From Streptomyces albospinus (GTDB lineage: Bacteria; Actinomycetota; Actinomycetes; Streptomycetales; Streptomycetaceae), in NCBI RefSeq assembly GCF_014648695.1, contig NZ_BMRP01000050.1, forward strand, positions 1 to 45,071: a stretch of 45,071 bases of DNA, written 5' to 3'. Of this stretch, positions 34,509 to 43,300 are shown in pieces (position 1 is the first letter of the stretch; each line of letters opens with the position of its first letter). The notes below the pieces were generated by a model. The model made no database searches. It was not told the origin of the DNA and saw only the letters and a list, made by a program, of their open reading frames with translations. Made by a program: the position numbers and the translations under genes.

Positions 34509-35075
34509 GTGGCACGCACCGCCTCCCTCACCGCCGCCCAGGCCCACGCCCGCCTGCACGAGCTCACCGCCATAGACGTCCGCACCCCTGGCGAACACGC
34601 CTCCGGCCACCTGCCCGACGCCCACAACATCCCCCTGGACCGCCTCGATGCGGCCCTGCCCGCCCTGAGGACCGCCGCCGCCCGCAGAGACCTCCTCCTC
34701 GTGTGCGCCTCCGGCGCCCGTTCCGCCCAGGCCTGTGAGCGCCTGGCCGAGTACGGCATCACGGCCACCACCCTGATCGGCGGCACCAACGCCTGGCAGC
34801 AACTCGGCGGCGACATCCAGCGCCCCGCCGACACCCGCGCCGCCTGGACGGTGGAGCGCCAAGTCCGCCTCGCCGCCGGCTCCCTCGTCCTGACCGGCCT
34901 GCTCGCCGGCCGCCGCTGGCCCAAGGCCCGGTTGGTCTCCGCGGGCGTCTCCGGCGGCCTGGTCTTCTCTGCCCTCACCGACACCTGCGGCTTGGCCAAG
35001 ATCCTCGCCGAACTCCCCCACAACCGACGCACGACCACCGGCCTCGATGCCACCATCGCCGCCCTGACCAGCTGA
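34509..35075 (+). CDS. membrane-associated rhodanese (sulfurtransferase)
   Basis: 188 aa from GTG 34509 with AAGGAAGGA upstream. Rhodanese domain 1-105: 'AIDVRTPGEHASGHLPDAHN', active-site loop 'LLVCASGARSAQACERL' with Cys66 and Arg71, and 'TLIGGTNAWQQLGG'. The C-terminal part (about 115-175) is a DUF2892-like pair of hydrophobic segments ('VRLAAGSLVLTGLLAG', 'LVSAGVSGGLVFSALTDTCG') that anchors it in the membrane. It would accept sulfane sulfur and pass it to thiols. Divergent from the repressor gene, with operator 3 between them, and followed by a strong hairpin. Confidence 0.88.
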   Translation: MARTASLTAAQAHARLHELTAIDVRTPGEHASGHLPDAHNIPLDRLDAALPALRTAAARRDLLLVCASGARSAQACERLAEYGITATTLIGGTNAWQQLGGDIQRPADTRAAWTVERQVRLAAGSLVLTGLLAGRRWPKARLVSAGVSGGLVFSALTDTCGLAKILAELPHNRRTTTGLDATIAALTS

Positions 35076-35079
35076 CACC

Positions 35080-35110
35080 GCCCGGTACGGCACAGGCTGC
35101 CGTACCGGGC
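35080..35110 (+). terminator. terminator hairpin after the membrane rhodanese gene
   Basis: GCCCGGTACGGCA (35080-35092) and TGCCGTACCGGGC (35098-35110) form a perfect 13-bp stem with a 5-nt loop, starting 5 bases after the stop codon. Confidence 0.85.
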
Positions 35111-35365
35111 CTCCGTGTCGACGGCCGGCAGGCATGACGGATCCCGGCCGTTCACGGTCAGCCGTCCTCGTTCTCGAACGCCGGGTGCGTCCGGATCGCT
35201 GCGAAGAAGACCGGTCAGGGAGCCACCTGGGGCCTCGGCGCCCCATGGGCCGTGGATGATGTGGGCGACCCACAGCCGCGATCCCGGTATTGAAGGCCAC
35301 ATGGGAACAGCTCGGAGGAGGCATGCCCCGGCCATCGCGTCGGAGCGGGAGAGTAGTTTCGTGAC

Positions 35366-36322
35366 ATGCGAGCAGTGGTGATCGACGGCAGGGGCGCGTT
35401 CCGTCTTGAGCAGCGCGCTGATCCGGTGGCCGGGCCCGGCCTGGTGGCGCTGCGGGTCCACGCCGCAGGGCTCAACGCGGCTGACCTTCAGCAGGCCCGG
35501 GGTGACTACCCGGCGCCACCGGGCTGGCCGGCCGATATCCCCGGGCTGGAAATCGCCGGTGAGGTCGAGCAGGTCGGTGCGGGGGTCACGGGAGTGAGCG
35601 TCGGTGACCGGGTCATGGCCCTCGTGGGTGGCGGAGGCCACGCCGAGAGGATCGTCGTGCCCGCTGACGTGCTGCTTCCGATACCTGCGGGGTTGCCCTG
35701 GCGGGAAGCAGCAGGTTTCCCGGAGGCGTTCAGCACCGCCTGGGACGCACTGGTCGTCCAAGCCGGGGTTCGCGCAGGGGATCGGGTTCTGGTCACCGGA
35801 GCGGCGGGCGGCGTCGGTACGGCCATGGTGCAGGTGGCCGCCGTTTCCGGCGCCCGTGTCGTGGCAAGTGTGCGCCGGACCGAACTGCACGAGCGGGTCA
35901 AGGAACTTGCACCCGTCGGTAGCAGCGTAGAGGTGGTGGTCCCTGGTCAGGAGGGCGGACGGGCGCCGTATGACGTCGTCGTCGAACTGGTCGGCGGGGA
36001 GGACTGCTTGCGGCGGGTTGAACTGTTGCGTGCTCGCGGGAGGATCCTCGTTGTGGGGGTCCAGGGCGGGTCGGTGGCCCCATTGCGCATGTTCGACCTG
36101 ATGCTCGCGCGCGCCCAGCTGATCGGCACCACCATTCGAGGCCGCTCCCACTCGGAGAAAGCGCTCCTCGCCGCCACGGTACGCACATGCGTCGTCCCGC
36201 TGCTGGCCGAGGGCCGGCTGCGGGTACCTGTCGACGCAGCATTCCAGCTGGACCGTTACTCCGACGCCTACGCTCGGCTGGCCGGTCCGGGGAAGTTCGG
36301 CAAGGTCGTCATGCTGCCCTGA
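35366..36322 (+). CDS. zinc-independent MDR oxidoreductase, quinone reductase-like
   Basis: 318 aa from ATG 35366. GroES-like N-terminal domain: 'GLVALRVHAAGLNAADLQQA', 'DIPGLEIAGEVEQVGAGVTG', 'VGDRVMALVGGGGHAERIVV'. NAD(P)-binding domain: 'VLVTGAAGGVGTAMVQVAAV' (AxxGxxG type, NADPH-preferring quinone reductases), 'YDVVVELVGGE', and 'GRILVVGVQGG'. The Cys/His zinc ligands of alcohol dehydrogenases are absent, pointing to a QOR-type enzyme that reduces quinones or enones with NADPH. It stands alone. Codon use and length are normal, with no sign of damage. Confidence 0.9.
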   Translation: MRAVVIDGRGAFRLEQRADPVAGPGLVALRVHAAGLNAADLQQARGDYPAPPGWPADIPGLEIAGEVEQVGAGVTGVSVGDRVMALVGGGGHAERIVVPADVLLPIPAGLPWREAAGFPEAFSTAWDALVVQAGVRAGDRVLVTGAAGGVGTAMVQVAAVSGARVVASVRRTELHERVKELAPVGSSVEVVVPGQEGGRAPYDVVVELVGGEDCLRRVELLRARGRILVVGVQGGSVAPLRMFDLMLARAQLIGTTIRGRSHSEKALLAATVRTCVVPLLAEGRLRVPVDAAFQLDRYSDAYARLAGPGKFGKVVMLP

Positions 36323-37516
36323 TGGCACTACGCGGGTTCAGTCCACAGCGGAGCCGAATCCGGCCGAGCACATGCACAGCACGGGCGAAGGTGCTTGAGG
36401 CGAAGCCGGCTGGGACGTGTCCGGCGAATGGACACGGCGTTTCGCGGAGCCAGAGGACGAGGGTGGCGAGGAGGAGTCCGGGGAGGTATCGGTCGGTGTC
36501 GGAAGCTCACTTCCACCGAAGGTCCGGCACCTCGATCCAGTGCGATCAAGCGCCCGCAGAACATCGATGGCTGTTACCGGTGTTGCCCGCCCCCGATCGT
36601 GCAGGTGCACGTGGACGGGAGGGCCCGATGGCGGTGCGGGTGACGCTCTGCACTGATCCTGCTGGAGGCAACGGCATGGCATGGGGAGGCCGGCCGTGGT
36701 CGACGACGGCGCCTCCGGACGCTGCGGCGCTGAGCACGGACGCAGGCCAGCGGTTCCGGAGTGCCACCCAGCCCCTTCATGGCGGTTGAGCCGTACAGGC
36801 TGCGCAGCACCTATCCGTTGCTGTCCCAGACTGCTTGCGCGGACATCGCACAGGTGGAATTCCTGAGTGTGGGGTCGCAGGCTGCTGCCGGAGAGCTCGC
36901 CGCGGACACGAATGTGACGGCGTATCCCCGGCAGACCGCCTGTGACGTGGCTGTCCGCCGTTACCCCGAGATCGCCAAAGAGGCAGATACGTCCTGCTGT
37001 CCCGTCTCACCGGATGCGATTCGCGATTCGGGCTGTGACCTGCGGCGACCGATCGTTGGAGACCTGCTGCGAGTCGGAATCTCATCCGATGTGGTTCGGC
37101 GGCGGTGAATGCCGGCCGTCGTCTCAGCTGATCTGGCCCGGTCCGGGTGTGCTCAATTCCTACAGATCTGGGCAGCGAGCCGGGGTGGGCGGGGCGCCCA
37201 CCGCCGACCTCTGGAAGGTCACGGCGAGTGCCGTCACCTGACGAGGAGTCACCTGGTCACACGCAACGTCACAGTCCATACCGACGGCCGGTCTTCTGCC
37301 CGGTTCTGCGCCAGGGTGCCCGCTCTTGGCGGCTTGGCCCCCTGGTTGGCGCCGCGTGCAGGGCGAGTTGAGGCGGCGCCCGGCCGTACATCGATCGCGA
37401 TGCATGCCCACCGGGGGCAACCGTTGATGTCAAGGGGGCCCTGACTGGGGAGTTTCGCACTCATCTATGCTTTACGAGATGTTTACTACTTGTTTCATGG
37501 GAAAGTGGGGGTACGC
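36323..37516. other. long gap with at most one doubtful small gene
   Basis: Nothing securely coding. The only semi-plausible frame (36779-37108) is listed separately. The last 70 bases before 37517 are AT-richer than the surroundings and probably hold the promoter of the ALF-repeat gene. Confidence 0.35.
36779..37108 (+). CDS. doubtful small protein with weak septum-formation-domain flavour
   Basis: 109 codons from ATG 36779. 'QTACADIAQVEFLSVGSQ' and 'YPRQTACDVAVRRYPEIA' recall the spaced cysteines and 'H/Q-x-E-V' strand of Septum_form-type extracellular domains. There is no signal peptide and no clear ribosome-binding site, and the C-terminus looks non-coding. Possibly a fragment of a larger lost gene. 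Confidence 0.22.
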   Translation: MAVEPYRLRSTYPLLSQTACADIAQVEFLSVGSQAAAGELAADTNVTAYPRQTACDVAVRRYPEIAKEADTSCCPVSPDAIRDSGCDLRRPIVGDLLRVGISSDVVRRR

Positions 37517-38584
37517 GTGAAGCTGTCCCGTATTTCATCCGCTGTCGCGGCTGCCGCGATCGCGCCTGCCGTCCTGTTCGCCTCTCCGGCTGTTGCCGCC
37601 GATGCCACCACGTCGGCGGCCAACTCGGCCCCTGATACCGCACCGGATGCGAAGCCGGACACGCAGGGGAACTCGAAGGCCGACGAGGACAACCGCGTGG
37701 CCATCCTCAGGATCATCCACAAGTCCAGGCCCGGCAGCAGCGTTTACGATGCCGCGCAGGCGGCCATGAACGGCTCCCCAGAGGACCGCGTGCGCTTCCT
37801 GAAGGAAGGCTACGAACTGGCCCAGTTCGCGGACGACAGGCTGCGCACCGTCCAGATTTCGAGCACCGCCGGCAAGGGGCTGCGGAAGGCGGCCCTGGAA
37901 GCGCTGAGGAAGGGCACCCACGAAGCTCTTCGCCAGTTCCTGGAGGTCGGCCAGTACGCGGCGCGCGACGAGGACAACCGCGTCGAAATCTCGCGCATCC
38001 TCCACACCGCCAAGCGCGGAAGCGTGCTCTACGAGTCCATACAAAAGGCCCTGGACGGCAGCCCCGAGGACCGCACCCGCTTCCTCGAAGTGGGCCAGTC
38101 CGAGGCCCGCGAGACCGACGACCGCATCCTCGTCACCCGCATCTCCGGGGGCGGTGGCCGCCATCTCAAGGAAGCCGCCAGGAAGGCGCTGCTGAGCGAC
38201 AGGGCCGAGGACATCCGCCACTTCCTCGACGTCGGCCAGTACGAGGCCCGCAAGCTGGACGATGCCGAGGCCGCCAAGGCCAACGGCGGCAAGGACCAGG
38301 AGAACGCCGAGGAAGGCCAGGAGTCCAAGGACGTCAAGGCCACCAGCGGCGAGAGGCAGACGCAGGGCGGCGCCGAGGACGTCAAGGGTGCCATGGAGTC
38401 CAACGGCACCACCGGCGCCAAGCCCGCCGTAGCCACCTCCAGCACCGCTTCCTCGGGCGCCCAGCTGGCCGCTACCGGTGCCGGCTCGGCCGCCCCTTGG
38501 GCCATCAGCGGCGCCGCTGGCGCTGTCGCCGCCGGCGCTGGCCTGATCCTGGCCTCCCGCCGGCGCGTCTCCCGCGAGGACTGA
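37517..38584 (+). CDS. ALF-repeat surface protein with LAxTG-type sorting signal
   Basis: 355 aa from GTG 37517. Signal peptide 1-28 ('AIAPAVLFASPAVAA'). Four ALF repeats of about 48 residues (about 55-250), each with an 'A/D-D-x-R' start and an 'R.FLE.GQY.AR' end: 'SPEDRVRFLKEGYELAQF', 'HEALRQFLEVGQYAAR', 'SPEDRTRFLEVGQSEAR', 'AEDIRHFLDVGQYEAR'. Then comes a Lys/Glu/Gly-rich stalk (250-315) and 'QLAATGAGSA', a hydrophobic helix and 'RRRVSRED'. LAxTG (317-321) with this tail is a class E sortase signal, so the protein is probably attached to peptidoglycan. ALF repeats are alpha-helical modules of unknown binding role in actinobacterial exoproteins. Monocistronic, ended by the hairpin at 38618. 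Confidence 0.88.
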   Translation: MKLSRISSAVAAAAIAPAVLFASPAVAADATTSAANSAPDTAPDAKPDTQGNSKADEDNRVAILRIIHKSRPGSSVYDAAQAAMNGSPEDRVRFLKEGYELAQFADDRLRTVQISSTAGKGLRKAALEALRKGTHEALRQFLEVGQYAARDEDNRVEISRILHTAKRGSVLYESIQKALDGSPEDRTRFLEVGQSEARETDDRILVTRISGGGGRHLKEAARKALLSDRAEDIRHFLDVGQYEARKLDDAEAAKANGGKDQENAEEGQESKDVKATSGERQTQGGAEDVKGAMESNGTTGAKPAVATSSTASSGAQLAATGAGSAAPWAISGAAGAVAAGAGLILASRRRVSRED

Positions 38585-38617
38585 CACCGAACGCCGGCAA
38601 CCAAGAATGACGAGACT

Positions 38618-38649
38618 GGGGCGGCTGCTCGCACACGGACAGCCGCCCC
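38618..38649 (+). terminator. terminator hairpin after the ALF-repeat gene
   Basis: GGGGCGGCTG (38618-38627) pairs with CAGCCGCCCC (38640-38649), a perfect 10-bp stem with a 12-nt loop, 34 bases after the stop. Confidence 0.75.
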
Positions 38650-39762
38650 GGCCTCCGCCCGGCTGGTCGCCTTGAGGGGAACGACTGTTGACACTGCTCG
38701 GCGGACGGGTCGGCGCAGCTCTCAGGGCCGATCGTTGGGACACGCGACGTCCGACGGCGGATCACTGCCGTGGCCCCGAAGCGTGTTGCAGAAGGCTGAG
38801 CTCGGGCGGGGCAGGGGGGCGTGCGTGTGTTGGTTCCTGCGCGGCCAGGGCGGGGTTGTGCGCGTGGGGTACTGCCTGGACTGGCTGAAGACTATGGACG
38901 GCGCCCTGGTACCGGGCCGGGGCCGCCCGGTCGGCCCCTCCTCACGCGACTGCCGTTTCTCGGCGAACGTGCAGGTCATCATCGATGTCGACACCCGTCT
39001 TGTGGTCGACGCAGCCCGGCCGGTCCCCGGCATCACGGCTGATGCGAAGACGCGGCTGGGCTCCGTCCTGGCCGAGGAATTCACAAGATGCCCAACGCAG
39101 CCGTCCGGCCCTACCGGCTGCGCGACGGACGGTTCGAGGCCGACGGCGGCGCTGAGCCGGACTGCGTTGTGCGACCTGTTCGGGAGAGAGCTGGAGGCTC
39201 ACGCGAGCTCAACCGGGCGAAGAGCCTCGGTGATGCCACAAGGACCTCGCAGCAATAGCGTTCTCATCCGTGGTTCCACAAGGGCGCATTGAGGGCGCAT
39301 TGAGGTTCATTTCGCGGGATGGGGTCGTGACACAGCTTCGATGCGCCCTGGCTCGCAATCCGTGTCGAGCGCGGCCAGGGAGTGTGTCGGTAAGTGCAGA
39401 ATCGGCCAGGGTGCGACTGGATTTCGCCAACCGCGGGGCGTCGTACGCGTGTCAAAGGCGAAGCCTCGGTGTTTCTTTCTCATGAATCGGCAGGTCGGTG
39501 ATGCCGGGCGGAAAGGGCGAGTGGTCGGCCGCCTACGGGGATGCGGGCCGGTGCTTCCGCCGTGGAGTGCGATGGTGCGGACGGGTCGGTTCGCCGAACT
39601 GGTCGGGTGTGAAGGTTTTGTGGTGTACCGTACTCACGCTCGACCGATTTCCCTGCGGAATATCGGTCAATGCCGTAGCGCGTAGGTGGGGGCGGGATAC
39701 GGTGCGATCCCGATCACCTCCCGGTATGCCGGTCAGCAGGAGGGAAGGAGTAGGGGGAAGCT
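38650..39762. other. gap holding an IS scrap and the upstream region of the NRPS cluster
   Basis: Apart from the IS5-like remnant near 38945-39090, no gene is supported. The stretch 39600-39760 should contain the promoter of MbtH and the NRPS gene. Confidence 0.4.
38945..39090 (+). pseudogene. IS5-type transposase scrap
   Basis: The plus frame reads 'CRFSANVQVIIDVDTRLVVD' and 'AARPVPGITADAKTR'. This resembles the 'NVQV..D..TRLVV..GRP.PG...D' block around the first catalytic Asp of IS5-family transposases found in Streptomyces. The rest of the element is absent. Confidence 0.5.
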
Positions 39763-39981
39763 ATGGCCAACGTTTTTGACGATGAGTTTGCCCGATTCAT
39801 CGTTCTGGTCAATGAGGAGCGTCAGTACTCGCTCTGGCCCGCCACCACAGAGGTGCCGGGTGGATGGCAGGTCGCGCGGCCCGAGGGGTCGCGCCAGGAG
39901 TGCCTGGAATTCATCGAGTCCACCTGGACGGACATGCGACCGGCCAGTCTGGTCGCGGCGATGGAGGCTCAGGGCTCTTAG
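39763..39981 (+). CDS. MbtH-like NRPS accessory protein
   Basis: 72 aa from ATG 39763 behind a strong AAGGAGTAGGGGGAAG Shine-Dalgarno region. The family signature is complete: 'NEERQYSLWPATTEVPGGW', 'GSRQECLEFIESTWTDMRP' and 'SLVAAM', including the Trp residues that pack against adenylation domains. MbtH proteins bind the A domain, improve its folding and are often required for activity. It lies 335 bp before the NRPS gene in the same direction and presumably serves that enzyme. Confidence 0.96.
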   Translation: MANVFDDEFARFIVLVNEERQYSLWPATTEVPGGWQVARPEGSRQECLEFIESTWTDMRPASLVAAMEAQGS

Positions 39982-40316
39982 CCCACGGCCGTGACCAGGG
40001 CAAGTATGGCTGAGGCGCGCCCCGTTGAGGGCGCGCCCGCCGGTGGTGCCGCGTGGTCGCCGGCCGTTCTCTCCGCCATCGCCCGTGCCGGGCGGTGAAG
40101 CGCATGTACATTAACTCTTCTGTTTCGGTTCTCGCCGATAACGTCGTTCGCGATGCGTGGAATGGATCTCCGGGCATCGCGGGCACGGCGATCGATATTA
40201 ATTCTTCGGGCCGTTGCCCCACTGTTCAGGGTGTCGCCTGACTCCGGTGATCCGGGATTCTTTCCCGTGCCCTGAAGGGGCGACCAAAACGCACCCCCTG
40301 AAAGGGCGGAAGCACT
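39982..40316. other. leader region between MbtH and NRPS genes
   Basis: No gene supported. The stretch 40100-40210 is unusually AT-rich for this window, and a short frame from ATG 40104 (45 codons) has no recognised family. A second promoter or mRNA leader for the NRPS gene is possible. Confidence 0.35.
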
Positions 40317-43300
40317 ATGCAGAAAAACCACGCTCGCCTCCTCCCGTTGACGATGTCTCAGCAGGGCGTGTGGTACGGGCAGCAGTTGGATCCGCAGAGT
40401 CCGAAGTACAACATCGGTGAATGCATAGAAATCCAGGGCCCCTTGGACGAGGCCCTGTTCGTGGCGTCGCTCGAAAAGGTCAGCAGTGGCTGCGACAGCC
40501 TCAATACCGAGTTCGTGGAGCAGGGTGACGGTATCCACCAACGAGTGGTGCGGACGTCGCCGGGACGTCCACGTGTCATCGACCTCTCCGCCGAGGCGGA
40601 CCCGGCCGCCGCCGCGGAGCACTTCATGGCCGCCGACATGGCCACCGCCGGCACTCCGGTCGCGCCGCACCATGCCTTCGTCCTGCTCACGCTGGGCCCC
40701 GACCGCCACTACTGGTATATCCGCTATCACCACATCGTGATGGACGGCCTGGGGGGCTCCGTTCTCGCACGCAAAGTGGCCGACACGTATGCCGCCGCGA
40801 TGCGCGGCGAAGAGGCGCCGGAATTATTCGCTCCGCTCAGTGCTCTCGTCGACGACGAGATGGCGTATCGGCAGTCTCCTGATTTCGAACGTGACCGGGC
40901 ATATTGGACCGAGAAATTCGCTGACTTCGCCCGGTCCGGCCGAGACACCGGAAACGCGCTTCTCGCTACCGATCGCCGAGCGGGCGATGACGCTTCCATA
41001 CCGCGACGCGTTCCTTCGCGACCGGGAAACGGCAGCGAGGAGCATTCGGTGCGCGGCAACCACCTGCACCGGGGTGAGACTCTCGACCCGCAAGTGATGG
41101 ACGGCCTGCGCGGGCTGGCCGCCGCGACCAGAACCACGTGGGCCGTCGTCTTCGTGAGCGCGCTCGCCGCGTACCTCAGCCGTGTCACCGGTACCGGCGA
41201 CGTGACGATCGGGCTCGCCTCGAACGGCCGCCCCGGCCGTCTGCGTGCGATCCCGGGCATGACGGCGAACATTCTCCCGCTGAGAGTTCAGATCACTCCG
41301 GGCATGACCGTCGAAGCACTGGTGCGGGCCGTCGCCGCCGAGATGCGGCTGGCGCTGCGTCACCGTCGCTACTCCAGGGAGCAACTCGCGCGCGACCTCA
41401 GGATCACGGGTGACGCGGCGCGGCTGTGCGATGTGGTCGTGAACGTCATGCCCTACGAGTACGACCTCGACTTCGCCGGAAGCGCGGGTGTCTCAAGGCT
41501 GCTGTCCACCGGCCCGGTCGACGACGTCTCCCTCTTCATTTCCGAGCGCTCGGAGGGGAAGGGGCCGCTGATCGGCTTCGACGTGAACCCGGAGCTGTAC
41601 CGTCCCGAGGACGTCCGGCCGCACCAGCAGGGCATCACCACGCTGGTCGCCGAACTCTCCCGGGCGGACGCGACGTCTCCTCTCTCCCGCCTCGCGATGC
41701 TCGACGAGCAGACTGCCGGCCAGGTGCTTGCGGCAGGGCGCGGCGCCCACCTCGAACGACGAGACCGCGAGCCGGCCCGGTGCGCATCGCTACCCGGGTT
41801 GTTCGCGGCGCGGGTGGCGGCGGACCGGTGTGCGGTTGCGGTGTCGGGTGGGGGAGTGGTGCTGACGTATGGGGAGTTGGAGGAGTTTTCCGGTGCTCTG
41901 GCGTCGTGTTTGGTGGGCTGTGGTGTAGCGGCCGAGGACGGCGTGGGTGTGCTGCTGGGGCGTTCTGCCGCTGTGGTGACGGCGTCGTTGGCGGCGGTTC
42001 GGGCGGGCGGTGCGTATGTGCCGCTGGACATCCGCTGGCCGGCCGAGAGGTTGCGGCAGACCGCTCACGGCGCCGGCCTGCGCGTGCTGATCGTCGGCGA
42101 GGAGCTGGCCGGCCATGCGTGGGCCGAGGAAGTGCGCGCGTCCCTGCCGGTCGTGGTGGTCGATGCCGTGGGTCGTGTGGTCGATGCTGCGCCTGCGCAG
42201 GCCGCTTCTCTGCCTTCGGTCGCGGGTGGTGGGCAACTGGCGTATGTGATGTTCACGTCCGGTTCGACGGGTGTGCCCAAGGGCGTTGGGGTCTCGCATG
42301 CGGATGTGGCGGCGCTGGCCGCCGACAGCGCCTGGACCGACGGAGTCGCCGATGCGGTTCTCCTGCACTCGGCCTATGTCTTCGACGCCTCCACTTTCGA
42401 GATCTGGGTGCCCCTCCTCAACGGTGGACGGGTGGTCATTGCTCCGGAGGGCACCCTTGAGCCCCACGTCCTGCACGACATCGTCACCACCGAGAACGTC
42501 ACCGCCCTGTTCCTGACCACCGCCCTGTTCAACGTCATCGCCGAAGTCGACCCGCAGGCCCTCACCGGGGTCCGTGCGGTCTGCACCGGCGGCGAACGCG
42601 CCGCGCCCCGTGCCATGCAGCACCTCGCACGCGAACTGCCGGGCACCCGCGTACACCACGTCTACGGCCCGACGGAGACGACCACCTTCGCCACCCGCTA
42701 CCACGTCACCCCCGACACACCGACGGGACCGCCGCCCATCGGCTACCCCTTGGACGGTATGCGGGCCTACGTCCTCGACTCCGCCCTGGGGCTCGTACCA
42801 CCCGGGGTCGCAGGTGAGCTGTACCTGGCGGGCCACGGCGTCGCACGCGGCTACACGGGCCGTCCGGGGCTGACCGCCACACGCTTCGTCGCCGACCCCT
42901 TCGATCCGTCGGGCGGGCGGATGTACCGCACCGGCGACCTCGTCCGGTGGGACGCGGACGGCCGGCTCGTCTACCTCTCCCGCGCCGACGACCAGGTCAA
43001 ACTCCGCGGCCACCGCATCGAGCCCGGCGAAATCGAAGGTGTCCTCGCCGGGCTGCCCTCGGTGGTGTCCGCCTGCGTCGTCGTACGCGAGGACCTGCCC
43101 GGCGACCGGCAATTGGTGGGCTATGTGGTCCCGGCGGACGACTGCCCCGTGGACGAGAGTGCACTGTCCGCGTCGGTGGCCCGGGCACTTCCCCCTTATA
43201 TGGTCCCGTCGGTCTTCGTGGCTCTCGCGACGCTGCCGCTGACGCCGAACGGGAAGGTCGACCGCCGCGCCCTGCCCGCGCCCCGGGTGCCGGAACGCAC

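Noticed and set aside
34466..36328. 620-codon minus-strand open frame
   Set aside because: Crosses two plus-strand genes with clear domains and a terminator; composition is not protein-like.
40104..40241. Short ORF in the AT-rich leader before the NRPS gene, considered as a leader peptide or small gene
   Set aside because: No family, no good ribosome-binding site, and no attenuator-like codon run.
40921..41050. Possible compensating frameshift in the first NRPS condensation domain
   Set aside because: The segment is poorly conserved in C domains generally and the NRPS frame is open throughout, so there is no need to invoke a shift.
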